DNA of 64,000 nt from Angiostrongylus vasorum (GCA_018806985.1 JADANN010000450.1:1234835-1298834), one strand, 5' to 3'. Shown: positions 36,901-46,685, numbered from the stretch's first letter. The notes: generated by a model from the sequence alone, not told the origin. Translations and numbers: made by a program.

Positions 36901-39900
36901 GAAAGGATATTATGTGAAATACAACCATAATGATGCTGAAATGTTTGCAAAACTTGTACCCCAACTCAGATCGAACCGCTATTACCGTTTCCGTGATATC
37001 GCATGTTACGTACGATACCACTGAGTCCCTTGCTCTTTCTTACCCTCAGCCAGTCTTTCTGAGAAACTACAGCCCACAAAAATATTTCGACGACAGCCCC
37101 CAGCTTAACTAGGTTTAACGCCGATTTGTCCTCCTCAAATCAATCCCGTTGATGAGTGATTGCTGGTGGCACTGCTAGGGTGAAAAGAAAATGATCTATG
37201 CAGGATCTATTATCATGATCTATGTAAAAATGATCTATGTGGATGAACTAATGAAACCCGATGTGAAATCTCACAGTGTATCTTCAATATATACCAACTA
37301 ATGCGGGAATGTTCTCCTAATTCTACCTTATGCGAAAAAAGGCGAAAAAAGTAACTTATGAATCAGATGTCGTGATAACTGGGATTTGCTTTCAACACTC
37401 TCGCTACGACGCCTAATTTAATTTCCAACCTTTCCGGGCTTTCTGGTTTTTTTTAAAATAAGCAATTAAGCAATAAGAGAAGCAATAATTAGTGGATGCG
37501 TGTAGGGCAATGGTTAGAGGCGCTCTGCAATACACATGGGTTCGACCGCGCACCCCAAGCTCACCATGCTTTCCGTCCCTCCGGAGTCGGTAAATTGGTA
37601 CTAGATCTATCCGAAAGGATAGTAGCACTGACTTGATAGGCCACCGCGAGTCATTGTGTGGGTCAGATATGCATTCAATCACCTCTAACGATGCCCAATA
37701 AAGTCGAATGCATGGCGCATCCTTCAGGAAATGATCAACGCCGAGAGCTTTTTTATAAGCAACAACTTTTCCGATAACTAGAGGACTTTACTTCGCGGGA
37801 TGTGAACATAAATGGTCGTAGAAAACACTTTCTTTTATCGTTTTGTGGGTATGAATGGTATTTACGATGCTATTTACCATATGTACTATGATCAATCATA
37901 CAAACATTGCTGTCAGAGTCTGGAAGTCTTTTGGAACTTATCGAATCCTATTTCGGTATCCTTTAAATCTACAAACTCTAAACGACAACTATCGTTCACT
38001 ACAGCAATTAGAATTAGAATGGAAGTCAAGTAGCACCCATTCATGAACTCGTTTTTAGAACGATTTCTTGTATAGTTCTAAGTGCAGAATAGAGACAACT
38101 TCTATGTTCTACAAGCTATCAATCGATAACGAAAAATTTAGGGAATCAGCTGTATGTGTTAAAATGAAACCTCCAGAATAAAAGGAAACCTGTAGACGCT
38201 ATACTGACCACTACTGCAAAACCATTATGACACCTATAGGTGTCACTCGTTGTGAGGGTGTTAATACCGGCTCATTTAGCATCGGCTTGAATGATCGATG
38301 TCTGAACTGTTTCGAATCTTTTTTTTTGCTAAAAAACACCTGTGTCCGAGTTCTACAGACCAGCGGTGATTCTAACTGAGTGTCTGTGGCAGTTCTTTGC
38401 GATGTAGACCATCGTAGTTATCTCATCGTGTGAAATTCTGAAAAGCAGCCGCGTTAGAACAGCTCATTCCCGTGGCAAGAATTGTCTTGCACGATACGGC
38501 GGCGTTAGGTGACGACACCCCCATTCGTGCTGTGCTCCACTCTACTCGTTTCGAATCCATGCTGCAACAACGAAGATCCACCTCGCAAGAAAAAAGCTTC
38601 TGTGGAGATTTGCCTTAAGTCATCGACTCTGAAGAAGGCAATCCTTCCAAAACTTCAGTTGCAGTGAAGACTTATAGCAGACTCGCGGTTAGCTTATCAA
38701 TAAATGAAGACATTCGTAACTAAGACGCTCACAAACTCAAAGAGCATCAACGGTTCCTACTATACTCTATTCACAAAAGCTAACGTTTCGGTGGATTTCG
38801 GCTACTTCAGAGCCTGGAAAAGTCAACTTGACTGCAACCCACCCAGCCAAAAGACACCAACAAGCAAAACAGAAAAAGCACGAAACCAAGATTTCAACTG
38901 CGTTGAAAACAAAACAGCTTTTTCGCATACGCACAGAGTTCACGTTGGTGGGTAATGTGCCTCCCACAATGAAATATCAGAATTAAATACTCTTATCACA
39001 ACTTATAGGTTACTATCCACTGCTGATCATGCGCCTACCGACCCATCATTATTTAAGGTTAGACCAAACACTGGCTGTGTAGACGGACGAACGGATAGAA
39101 TAACATGGTTTTTAACCCTAGCACTTAGTTGTTAAAGCACATTTCAGCCCATCTTACAAACATCCAGATGTTCTTGGATCCTCTAGGTAACGCTCGTTCT
39201 GACCACACGTGCGTGATGGAGTTCTTTGAATGTTACCGCCCTTTATACAAACCATCGCTATGCAAGCCATCCGCGAGCTTCTTCTGCGACACACGAAGGA
39301 GTAATAAACATGTATGACTTCTTGGTTCAGCAGCTCACAGTCCTCGTAACGCTGTTCCTAAACCGCTCGATCTTCAGATGTTCCTGTAACTACTACAGGC
39401 AAATGAAAGGGTTTGCAGTGGGACAGACACTGACACCCTGGCCTTGCCATTGCTTTGATGTCCAATCTGGCAGCACCAGTACTCGATCTCCTGCAATCAA
39501 TCGACTGCAGATATATAGATGATTGCAACCTAAGGATTACTACCAACCTCATGTTAGCTTAATAATCTAAGAAGGTATTTAATACTTAATTTAAAGCCAC
39601 CTAGTAACCTAAGACCTCCCAACAGTTTGCCGCCTCATTGTGGCTGAGAGGTGTTCCCAAGTGTCCGGCTGCAATGTACAGCGGTGGGATTCGTCCTTCT
39701 GGAAGGGTCTCCCGGCTGAGAAGAAGTTCGGCGTTTCCATCAGGAAGCCTAGCTAAGAGTAAACCAATACCATGATCCACCACTGTCCTGGTATCAAAGT
39801 CGCATTGTGGTAAATCTCCCTCTGATCCACAAGGGCTGCGACTGCCTGTGGTGGTGAAGACCTGAAGAAGACTTTGGCCAGGCTGACCTCGGGATTCCAG

Positions 39901-42900
39901 GGAACCACAATGGTTTAGCCAGCAGATCTCCGAAATATGGAGATTATGGTGGGGCCTTCGCAACCAGTGAGGACGGGTCGTTCAAGTGTCAATTATCTAG
40001 TAAGTAAGTAATCTGAGAAGGTATCGATTAATAATACCGATGTTAAATACCGGCCGGTTTGAAAAGCATTGATTCTGTATCAGATATGTGCTAGCTAATG
40101 TAATACCGACTGCTGCAGGATGAATTAATCGTTGAAAGAACAAACTATTACCAGCGGACAATCATTATGAACAATATCGACCTGTATGAAAGAGTATCGC
40201 CTGGTAGGGCTGCCTCCTCCCCGCGCGATTGGACTCATTCGACTCGATACGACTATGAAGACACCACATCGAGAAAAGCAACGACTGCGGACCAGTTAAC
40301 TCTGAGGAAGAAGAAGGCGCTGAAACGTTTTTGCAAGGAACATGCTTCTATCAGCGATCAGTTCGCGTACAAGAAAAGAGCCGGAGTCCTGAAACTGAAG
40401 TGGCAATGGTAGCACTTCGAGGTAGGTGTAGAGGAAAAACCAAGTCTCCAAGCGATAATTCTAGCGAGAATAAGATCCTAAGAATAAGAGTAAGTTATCT
40501 TGCCTTCAATTTTCAACGAAATGAAATCTCTTAAAAAAGGTGCTTAAAAAGGGTCGGTCTAGAGAATTCGGTAACAGTGATAGAAATAACACCGAGCACT
40601 CTATGATGCCAGCAAGTTCGTAGCTGCCTGTATGATCATCCATGTACAGCGCATAGTTGTATAATGTGTCCCAACTCCGTAGGCGATGATTGTATGAGTT
40701 CGGGCACGGTTTATCCGATTTCTTGTAAAGTGTGCGAGGACGAATACATTGGTGAAACAGGTTGACAACTCTGCGTTCGTATAAAAGAACACCTAGACGG
40801 TACATTTAAAGTCAAACCAAATATACATTAGACAATATAGGACATAGGGACATAAGAGGGAAGGATTTCGAAATGGAAGTTACCATTTCCGCAAAGGAAT
40901 CGAAAACACTAGCGCGCAAAACTCTGGATGCATTCTGGACAAATTCCAAAAATCCAAAAAATAAATAGCAAGGAGGAAATCCTCGTTTTAACGCGTGATC
41001 TCATTCAAGATTTAAGTCTAATATTTAAATGTGAGAGGCACATTATCTATCCATGTGAACTCTGTGTGGTTGTTCTCCACGTGATATACTCAGTGGAAGC
41101 CCCACAGAAAGTGGCGGGTGTGCGAAGGTGCTTTGTTTTCAATGCAGTTGAAATCTTGGGTTTGGGTTTTTTTTCTGCTTTGGTTATGGAAGTGTTTGTC
41201 CGACTAGACTGCAGTCAAACTGAGCTTTCCAGGATCTGAAAAATGCAAAATCCCCCCCCAAAATGTCAGTTCTTACGAATAAAGTTTAGTAAAAAGCTCA
41301 TAGGTGCTCTCCAAGGAAACAATGAATTATTTGATTAATACCGTGGCTAATAGGAATCGGTCTTAGGAACTACTACAAATGTAGCTGAATTCATGTAGAA
41401 CCGTTAGTGTGCCTGAGTACCATCAGATTTTCCCCTAGTTTTATAGATGCCTCGCTTATTTTCAACCGAATTCAGAAAGGTCCAATTGCCTGTTCATAGC
41501 ATGAACACACCGTGCAGAGAATTTCTTCTTCCAAAGAATTAGAATACCTTTGGTTGAGTCCAAGGTTGCTCTTGAAGCAAATTCTTTTAAAAATATTCCT
41601 AAACATCCCTGCTGTTAAAAGAACATTTGCAGTCTTCAGAAATGAACATTTAGGAGGAATTTTCTCAACTGGATACTGTGATGCACTTGCTCCAAACAAC
41701 AACTTCGTCGATTTGTGACAGCTTTCGACATATTCATACCGATTTTATATAGGTTTATCATTACGGAATGGTGACCCTGGAGTGAGAATCCCATTCGTAG
41801 CATTGTAGAGATGACTTAAACATATTTGGTCTACCTAACGACTTTTGGGGGATCTGCAGATGCGACAAATCAGTGTCTATCAGTTTTATTGTCATATGTT
41901 AGAAATTTGCCGACCGTTAAGTCATGGAATACTTAGTGAGAAAGTGAGACCGATGCCAGAGGTCGAACCAATAACCGACACAATGTGTACTGCAATGCGC
42001 CTCTAACCATTGCTTTAAACAAGTCCTCATAAAAGACAGTATACAGTTCAGGGATGTCGCGAGAACACAGATACGTTCGTCACTTATCCCGGACCTTGGA
42101 GTGCTAAACGATCAACTGACTATGGATTTGGGATCTTAAGGATATACAACTCAACTCACGTTCATTTTCAACAAGTAGCAGCTGCTAAGGTGGTAAATTT
42201 GCGTCCTCTGGATTTAAAGAGTCGAAACTTCTTGTTCATCAGTAACATTTAAAAATTATGTTTTTTTGGTAATAGTGTTAACGATTATGGGTGTAGCAAT
42301 GTTTAGTAATACTAGTGACAAAAATTCCACCCCTGCGTACTAGGTCTTCCCGGAAAATAATATCCTATTTCAACCAGCATATTTAAAGAAACCATATCTC
42401 AGCTGAGAACGAACTTCGCTAATCGACACAAAATCATAAGAATTTACACATTTTTACCTAAAAGGAACACGCTTATTATAGTAGTTGCAGAAAATTCTGG
42501 ACTCCTGGAGACGATGAAGTCATTGAAGCCGTTATCGGCATCGGTTTGGTTTCTTAAGCATTTCTCATGCAGGAAGTTTTCCATATGTTTGAAGAAGTGG
42601 TTGCCGGTAAGCGAGAGGACTCACGAGTTTGGTGAACGAGGCTTGCAGCGTCACCAATATGGTAAACGAGGCTTGCATCGCCGCTTGGCCCGACATGTGA
42701 CCAGTCGTTTTCGTAGAAAAGGATTGGTCCCTTTCTGCTTACGAATGCGCGGCACAGTCGAGTTGAGCATTTCTCTTGCATTTCGTCAATTTTCTAGGCG
42801 TACTTGGTGGCCACAATAATTCAATCGGATTCGGGCAGCCGTGATGAATCAAAACAGCTGTAAACCACCAAACGGTTAGCATGTCAGCACGATCTTCTTG

Positions 42901-45900
42901 TTCTGCAGTTTTGGGACAAGATTTTGGAAAAAAGGAGTCATTCTGGTTGCGCAGTAGCGCCGACGATACCTTGGTGACTGCTTTCTTTGTCATTCAATTC
43001 ATGCGCCATCAATTTTGCGACTCTTCGAATTTTCAGCTTGCTGAAGTGCTCAGAAACACTTCAGAGGCTCATAACGTGTTCTTCTACAAGTTCTCGAACA
43101 GCTGTGCATGTATTTGATGCTATCTAAGCCTTCAATTCATCGTCGTCAATAGCCAGGATGCCCGCGTACTCCCTCATCTTGAAAGTCGAATTGACCACAA
43201 CGAAATCTTTCGAACCAGCGTTATAATCGTGTTCGATACCACTTTCTTTGCCCTCTAACCCACGAATATTTCGAGGCGTATGACCGCATCACTTCTGATT
43301 TTGAATTCTTGAAAGGATATTTGTCGAAACTGCTATCTTGACATCTGAAACTTTGACTTTCAAAAGTATGAACTATCATATAATTCGATTACATGGAGCC
43401 AAGGTATCTAAAACGACCTTTGTTGTATACATGGCAGTATTCGGAAAAACACAACTTCTAAGACAGATACAAGAAGAACAAAAGCACAAATTGGACAGCA
43501 ATTTCGAAAGGACCTATTAATATCGCATGAAGAGCAAACGCAAAGAATTCTCTTGGCTCTTGACTACTGACTATTTCCAAGGTAGCCACGTAAAACATGG
43601 CTAATGATTTTCCGCGTTAAATCTAATTCAAGCAAAACTACACCCATTATGAGAGATGTGTTGATATTTGACATAACAAACGAAGACTTTCTTCAAAAAA
43701 TGGGAAGGAACCAACGTATCGACTTTTAAAAAATATAAATCAAAAAGCATGAAAGAAAATAAAAGAAGCGGAACCATTTGTGTACTTTTAGGGTTTTGTC
43801 CCGCATAAAACTCATATTTGATGACTTGGCAATGGCAAAGCGATTGTGGCTACTTACATCACTCACCTTTAGCTTCGTGATTTTTAAAATCCATTCTTTT
43901 GAAATTTTTTTGGTACCAAAAACTTTATAAGGCTTGTCACTGCAGCAAAATACTGCACTTTATTCAGCACTAATGTGGTTTTAGGACGAAATTCAAGACG
44001 ATCTATGGATCATGAAGCATCCTGGACATTCATACCGCAAAGAACATCACAGATATCCTCTGTAATTTACTTATTTCTTATTTCTATTATTACTGATTTG
44101 TGGACGCATCGTTTCATGATTTTTTTTATACTGGAAGCACGTCTAATCTATTACTCACAGGGCTACGTGGTCCCTTTTCAGCTGGTGGAAAGAGGGGGTT
44201 AAATATGGTACATGACTCCATCCTGACACCATCGATGAATTGCGAATGAGTTCTGCTGAGCTAGCTCAGCTTTTGCTTTCCGTTTGCACTTCGACACGTT
44301 CGTTCAAAAGTGCTTTTATGTGCACCTGCATCTTTCTTGCTCAGTAATCCGACCAAAAACCTATAGTCAGGGAATGGAAATCATTGCATGGATGGTTGAA
44401 CGTCATCAGTACTAAGTAAATACCACTTCTATTCAACGAGAGACATGCCAATTATTGTAAATGTAGTAAACAACTCGAATGCCATCGCTATGACCTGTGG
44501 GGATGTTTCTTGGTTCAGCGTCATCCTCAAAGCTAAGGAAGTCTAAGGTGGGATGGTGGTGCACGAGAAAAGAGCCAGTTCCTTTCAAACATTAAAATTT
44601 ATTAATGTCAATATTTAGATAGACTAACTAAACTAATAACCATTTGTTCATACAGCCCACAGAAATTAACAATCCAAGGCTCATTGAAGAGATGGGGCCA
44701 GCAGCACAAGCATAACTTCGTTTTACTAGCAGATAAGAAAAGGCACCAGTTGACAGAGGCTTTATTAGAGTGAAGATCAAAACTCTCCCAATATGTCGCA
44801 TTAATAGAGATGACGGGAACTGTTGTCCTCGCTGACATGAGCTTGTTCACTGGAATTGGATGTTTACTGCTGGAAAGATATAACTGGCTGTGATACTCTC
44901 CGAAGACTTTGCACGACGAAAATCTGGATATCTAAATGAGATAAACAGTTTTACAGTACCAAAAAGTTTTCCATAAGAAAGATTACTGATTTTAACAAGG
45001 GGTCATCTATGAGCTGAATTGAACGTCAAGTTGTTTTTACTTTTTATTTTCTGCCTGTTACAATTTCTACGGCAGGGTATTAAGCGAAACACCACCACAA
45101 CGTTGCTCAGATATTTGCACAACTCCGGACCGCAGGTCTCTGCGGAGGGGAACGAACGCGCTATTACTCTTTCTGGGGCTAACGCCCCCACGACACAACC
45201 CACACCATGCGGTTCGTTTCGCCTCGCCTCCGTCAAACGTTGCTGCTGATTAAGACTACGGTGGTCCAATTGGGAATACATAGAATGAAACTGAAAGTAG
45301 GAAAGAGGAGGAGAGAGCAAATAAATGCAAGAAGATGTAACTGTAAACTGGACAAAATATTCATGGCAAAATTTCATGTTGCTTACGCAACCACCTAGAC
45401 CAAGTTTGTGGAACTATGCAGAGAAGAGATACAAGAAGATCACGAAGAGGGAAGAACAGATATATTGGCGGGAGATGGAAACGCCTTAAGGAACATCCTG
45501 CAACTCACTCAGATATTTCATTTATTATCGAAACAGAGTAGTTGTTCTTCTGCAAACACAAAAAATATGCACGCCTAGTTCTCTAGCCACTTATCACCAA
45601 GGTCGTAAAGAGTAGATATGTCGTCCAATCAGCTTCCTTTCGAAATCCAACACATTATGCTGTCGGTTGATAATCATATGCCATTTGCCAAGACGGACTT
45701 TATCTGACTCACGAATATTTATTAACCTACGACCAAACCTGGCCGTGTAGAGCAGAGATCGAATGCGCCCTGCAATACATATGGAATCGATTTCCGCACG
45801 CATCTTCCAACCTTATGCGGTCGGCAAACTAATACCGGACTTGTCTGGGAGAGTGGCAGAACTGGCTCGATACATCAGTTGGCTTGGCCACCCGAGTCAT

Positions 45901-46685
45901 TGTAAAGGCCAGAAATGCATTCATTCACCTCTAACGATGCCTAATGAAGTCGAATTCATGGTGCATCCCTCATGGCTTGATTAATTGATCAACACCGGGT
46001 GATTCATCCCTTTCTTTTATTACGAACAGACCTTATCAACACATCGGTGCGAATATCGATCAATATCGAGTAATGCAGAAGCACCTATCCTGGGTTTTCG
46101 TGAGGTTCAAAAACTTAAAAGCCACATAAGTAACCGGAATAAAAGCGGTCGAGATTATCGTATGCTGTAGGGAGGGCGATACTAGGAGTATTCTGCATCA
46201 TGTGAAAAGATGTAAAGTAGAGATCCACACAGTCACGACTTATATCGATGGTCGCAAATTATATACTTTGTCGCATATGATAAGGTGAGAAGGACCAGAT
46301 GGGACAGGTACATCAGTGGTCCTGATGAAGAACCACAAGACAAAAACCCTCTGCGATTGTTTCACTGGAAGTCAACTGCACTAAGATGATAATGTTCAGC
46401 ATTCCGCTGAGGACTCTATTAAGGATATAGTCTTCTTCTAGGGAAAACCCACAAAAAGTAGAAATCGACTCGTATGAAAAATATGTAAAAAGACCACTTG
46501 TGTGATGATATTCACTTTCAGTGATCGCTTTTTATATGTTAGGAAGATGAACTGAATAAATCTAATGCAATTTTCTTTTCAGAAGACCTCTCCAAGCAAC
46601 GCATGTCCCATTATCGTATTGTCATCCGAAGCACTGTAAGGAATTGATCACTCCAGAAGACATTAAAGACATCCTCGATTTTTGA
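22126..46685 (+). CDS. Purple acid phosphatase gene, 12 placed exons (whole locus)
   Basis: Predicted secreted or lysosomal/endomembrane binuclear metallophosphoesterase that hydrolyses phosphate monoesters (purple acid phosphatase, ACP7-like). Exons were joined by hand from splice sites and frame continuity. Ligand motifs occur in the canonical order: GDLG (exon 29902), GDIAY (across the 30084/30871 junction), GNHE (30871), GHRPMYC (33623) and AHEHTYER (35732). A signal peptide begins exon 1. Placed exons total 1366 nt. The first junction is phase-incompatible (exon 1 ends in phase 1, the 29189 exon starts in phase 0), so at least one exon of length 2 mod 3 is missing in 22271-29188. It should encode the N-terminal fibronectin-like strand segment that normally carries VTW. 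Introns of up to several kb are filled with TEs, and no placed exon contains a stop or frameshift, so the gene is probably functional. Family call is strong; exact ends are less sure. Confidence 0.9.
23035..23743 (-). pseudogene. PLE fragment, inverted copy of PLE-C
   Basis: The minus strand carries [17 protein letters not shown] (an RT segment preceding motif A) and relics of motif A, followed by the PLE-C terminal repeat including CTGAAGCAGCCG..CCGAAACGTTAGC. It lies in the large first intron region of the phosphatase gene. Identity with 38629-39338 is high by eye (only scattered substitutions). Confidence 0.8.
23745..24769. other. Phosphatase intron, no recognised feature
   Basis: Between a PLE fragment and RTE-1. 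The missing phosphatase exon could lie here or in 22271-23034 or 28061-29188; I looked for a VTW-type segment and did not find it. Confidence 0.4.
24770..28060 (-). mobile_element. RTE-1: nearly full-length RTE-type retrotransposon
   Basis: Non-LTR element on the minus strand: 5' leader (27690-28060), AP-like endonuclease (about 26990-27671), reverse transcriptase (about 25200-26540) and C-terminal region ending in [20 protein letters not shown] at about 24780. It lies in the first large intron region of the phosphatase gene, antisense to it. Several frame changes make it inactive. Confidence 0.88.
24780..27671 (-). pseudogene. RTE-1 endonuclease / reverse transcriptase, frameshifted
   Basis: Endonuclease motifs: [25 protein letters not shown] (catalytic Glu), [29 protein letters not shown] motifs: [40 protein letters not shown] (motif A), [12 protein letters not shown] (motif B), [10 protein letters not shown] (motif C, FVDD in place of FADD), YLGWEINMM. 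Order and spacing match RTE-clade proteins of nematodes. The frame changes at least five times, so no full protein can be made. Confidence 0.88.
28695..28885 (+). repeat. Diverged SINE-2 fragment
   Basis: Keeps TCGGCAAATTGGTAACAAAC, CGATGCCACGAATCGAGTTG and GCATGGTGCATTC in family order; the head is missing. Intronic in the phosphatase gene. Confidence 0.5.
29189..29297 (+). CDS. Phosphatase exon (YIHR..LTPGTTY strand)
   Basis: Acceptor ATGTTTAG before 29189 and donor GTGAGT after 29297. It has 36 codons plus 1 nt. It encodes [17 protein letters not shown], the beta-sandwich strand pair that precedes the catalytic domain in this family. The frame starts in phase 0, which does not fit exon 1, so an exon is missing before it. 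Confidence 0.85.
29902..30084 (+). CDS. Phosphatase exon with first metal-binding motif GDLG
   Basis: Acceptor TTTCTAG and donor GTAGGT; 183 nt, with 2 nt completing the previous codon and 1 nt left over. It reads [16 protein letters not shown], closing the N-terminal domain. Next comes [14 protein letters not shown], where the Asp of GDLG is the first ligand of the Fe site, and the exon ends in DLVLHVG. Joining to the next exon regenerates the GDxxY motif. Confidence 0.92.
30871..30986 (+). CDS. Phosphatase exon with GDIAY and GNHE
   Basis: Acceptor GATTTTAG and donor GTATCC. Its first 2 nt complete the Gly of GDIAY, which supplies the bridging Asp and the Tyr behind the purple colour. It continues through [19 protein letters not shown] to [11 protein letters not shown], where Asn is a ligand of the second metal. 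The frame stays open beyond the donor but turns non-homologous, which supports a short 83-nt intron. Confidence 0.92.
30987..31069 (+). other. Short 83-nt intron of the phosphatase
   Basis: The only small intron confidently seen in the gene; most others run to hundreds or thousands of bases. It begins GTATCC and ends TTTAAG. The frame through it is open but non-homologous, so automated gene callers may retain it. Confidence 0.75.
31070..31140 (+). CDS. Phosphatase exon ([11 protein letters not shown])
   Basis: Acceptor TGGTTTAAG, a weak pyrimidine tract, chosen because it restores phase 0; donor GTGAGT. It has 23 codons plus 2 nt and encodes [12 protein letters not shown], a hallmark segment following GNHE in animal purple acid phosphatases. 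The exact 5' edge could shift by a few codons. Confidence 0.85.
31420..31600 (+). repeat. Diverged SINE-3 fragment
   Basis: TCGCCTCATCGTCTCTGGG, CCAAGCTGAGAAGAACTTCG, ATCTGGAAAGCCAGCTAAGA follow the SINE-3 order with many changes. Intronic in the phosphatase gene. Confidence 0.5.
31800..31985 (-). repeat. SINE-1 copy in phosphatase intron
   Basis: GCGAAATATAACTTTGATGA, ACTCCGGACCGCAGGTGTCT and CACCATGTGGGTCCTTCGTT match the family; truncated after the tRNA-like part. Confidence 0.7.
33377..33491 (+). CDS. Phosphatase exon ([14 protein letters not shown])
   Basis: Acceptor AATTTCAG. One nt completes a Ser codon, then 38 codons encode [18 protein letters not shown] and [10 protein letters not shown], matching the strand-helix unit of the catalytic core. 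The donor GTCAGA is weak, but it is the only GT in the right phase before the frame closes. The preceding intron of 2236 nt contains a SINE-1 copy and a diverged SINE-3. Confidence 0.87.
33623..33730 (+). CDS. Phosphatase exon with GHRPMYC
   Basis: The acceptor TATTTGAAG at 33622 is the one that preserves phase 0 and gives DDLM-KANKNR, the family pattern. An acceptor further upstream at 33580 would insert 14 residues. 36 codons encode [15 protein letters not shown], whose His is a metal ligand. Donor GTGAGT after 33730. Confidence 0.87.
33905..33962 (+). repeat. (TAA)n microsatellite
   Basis: An almost pure TAA/AAT run with two CAG/CAA interruptions near its end, in the phosphatase intron 3' of exon 33623. 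Confidence 0.95.
34125..34425 (-). repeat. SINE-2 copy, minus strand
   Basis: Ends, in plus-strand order, with AAAGCGGTCGGCGTTGATCA, GGCCTACCGATGTATCGGGC and GGGATGGAAGGCTTGGTGGG, all reverse-complement SINE-2 blocks. Lies in the intron after the exon at 33623. Confidence 0.72.
35732..35860 (+). CDS. Phosphatase exon with AHEHTYER
   Basis: Acceptor after a run of seven T (TTTTTTTAAG), donor GTAGGA; exactly 43 codons, phase 0 at both ends. It encodes [23 protein letters not shown] and [16 protein letters not shown]. The two His of AHEH are metal ligands (usually GHxH or AHxH), and TYER is nearly invariant in the family. Confidence 0.93.
36225..36560. repeat. Inverted SINE-1 pair in phosphatase intron
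   Basis: Minus copy 36225-36420 and plus copy 36420-36560 share arms (TTTGCAAAACTCGGACCACA / TTCGGAGTTCTGCAAATACC). It ends about 115 bases before the phosphatase exon at 36677. Confidence 0.68.
36677..36745 (+). CDS. Phosphatase exon ([17 protein letters not shown])
   Basis: Acceptor AAATCAG and donor GTATGC; 23 codons, phase 0. It encodes [23 protein letters not shown] in two adjoining parts: a potential N-glycosylation site (NGT) and the buried strand before the conserved GCREN loop, which begins the next exon. Confidence 0.9.
36895..37180 (-). repeat. Diverged SINE-1 copy
   Basis: TATTATGTGAAATACAACCA start, then AACTAGGTTTAACGCCGATT and CAATCCCGTTGATGAGTGAT near the end. The middle, including the A/B boxes, is replaced or decayed. 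Confidence 0.6.
37490..37755 (+). repeat. SINE-2 copy
   Basis: Head GTAGGGCAATGGTTAGAGG with B box GGGTTCGACC, body TCGGTAAATTGGTACTAGAT, CACCTCTAACGATGCCCAAT, end ATCAACGCCGAGAGC. The head retains a near-canonical tRNA A/B box pair. Confidence 0.72.
38629..39560 (+). pseudogene. PLE-C: terminal repeat + decayed RT
   Basis: A terminal repeat with two decayed hammerhead-like motifs (38629-38656 +; about 38778-38806 -) is followed by RT remnants: [12 protein letters not shown] thumb, VTALYTNH (motif A relic), FAVGQTLTP (motif B relic) and, shifted, CRYID at about 39515. It breaks off there into another terminal-repeat end. It matches the inverted copy at 23035-23743 almost base for base over 0.7 kb. 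Confidence 0.8.
39608..39995 (+). repeat. SINE-3 copy inside PLE-C region
   Basis: Aligns with 6779-7168 throughout: TGGCTGAGAGG A box, GGGATTCGTCC B box, GGTATCAAAGTCGCAT body and an AAGTAAGTAA-type tail. It separates the RT and GIY-YIG parts of a PLE, so it is younger than that PLE. Confidence 0.75.
40540..41300 (+). pseudogene. PLE GIY-YIG fragment and terminal repeat
   Basis: Decayed endonuclease: [38 protein letters not shown] and [10 protein letters not shown] in shifting frames to about 40985. A terminal repeat (41030-41300) follows, of the same type as the 23400-23640 block (GAGGCACATTA, GTGAACTCTGTG). Probably the 3' half of PLE-C, separated from it by the SINE-3 insertion. Confidence 0.75.
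41955..42012 (-). repeat. tRNA-like SINE-2 head fragment
   Basis: The minus strand reads GCAATGGTTAGAGGCGC ... GGTTCGACC, a matched A/B box pair, and ends there. It lies about 40 bases upstream of the phosphatase exon at 42052. Confidence 0.5.
42052..42192 (+). CDS. Phosphatase exon ([18 protein letters not shown])
   Basis: Acceptor CAGTTCAG. The frame continues from GSA into GCRENTDTF and [15 protein letters not shown], then [15 protein letters not shown], the C-terminal strands of the fold. The donor is GTAAAT after 42192, or possibly GTGGTA after 42189; both are phase 0. The intron before it is 5.3 kb and carries PLE, SINE-1, SINE-2 and SINE-3 copies. Confidence 0.88.
42480..43300 (-). 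pseudogene. Mariner-like transposase remnant in phosphatase intron
   Basis: The minus strand keeps the order of a Tc1/mariner-family transposase. First comes a [22 protein letters not shown] segment, then [22 protein letters not shown] (strand with the second catalytic region), [16 protein letters not shown] (DNARPH equivalent, now decayed), and finally [10 protein letters not shown] and [11 protein letters not shown]. Frames shift several times and the catalytic DNA(R/W)PH Asp is not intact. It sits between phosphatase exons 42052 and 43985. Confidence 0.78.
43985..44061 (+). CDS. Phosphatase exon (DDLWIMK), penultimate or last
   Basis: Acceptor GTGGTTTTAG. It encodes [17 protein letters not shown], equivalent to the D.FWIIK motif that ends these enzymes. 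The frame reaches a TAA at 44063-44065 if unspliced. A donor GTAATT after 44061 would remove that stop and join in phase to the exon at 46583. Both ends are plausible. Confidence 0.8.
44066..45034. other. Phosphatase last intron or 3' flank, no recognised feature
   Basis: AT-rich, unremarkable. If the gene stops at 44065 this holds its 3' UTR; no clear AATAAA was noticed just downstream. Confidence 0.4.
45035..45250 (-). repeat. SINE-1 copy
   Basis: TTTCTGCCTGTTAC, CGGCAGGGTATTAAGC, ACTCCGGACCGCAGGTCTCT, CACCATGCGGTTCG. Truncated at the right. Confidence 0.68.
45745..46015 (+). repeat. SINE-2 copy
   Basis: Blocks TGCAATACATATGGAATCGA, TCGGCAAACTAATACCGGAC, CACCTCTAACGATGCCTAAT and a GATCAACACCGGGTGA end. 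The A box is degraded. Confidence 0.7.
46583..46685 (+). CDS. Candidate terminal exon of the phosphatase
   Basis: It is preceded by a near-ideal nematode acceptor, TTTTCTTTTCAG. With the upstream donor at 44061 (phase 2) the frame continues as [18 protein letters not shown] and then [15 protein letters not shown] before TGA at 46683-46685. The frame match and acceptor strength are the evidence. The sequence itself is a C-terminal extension that I do not recognise, with two Cys that might pair. Confidence 0.5.
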
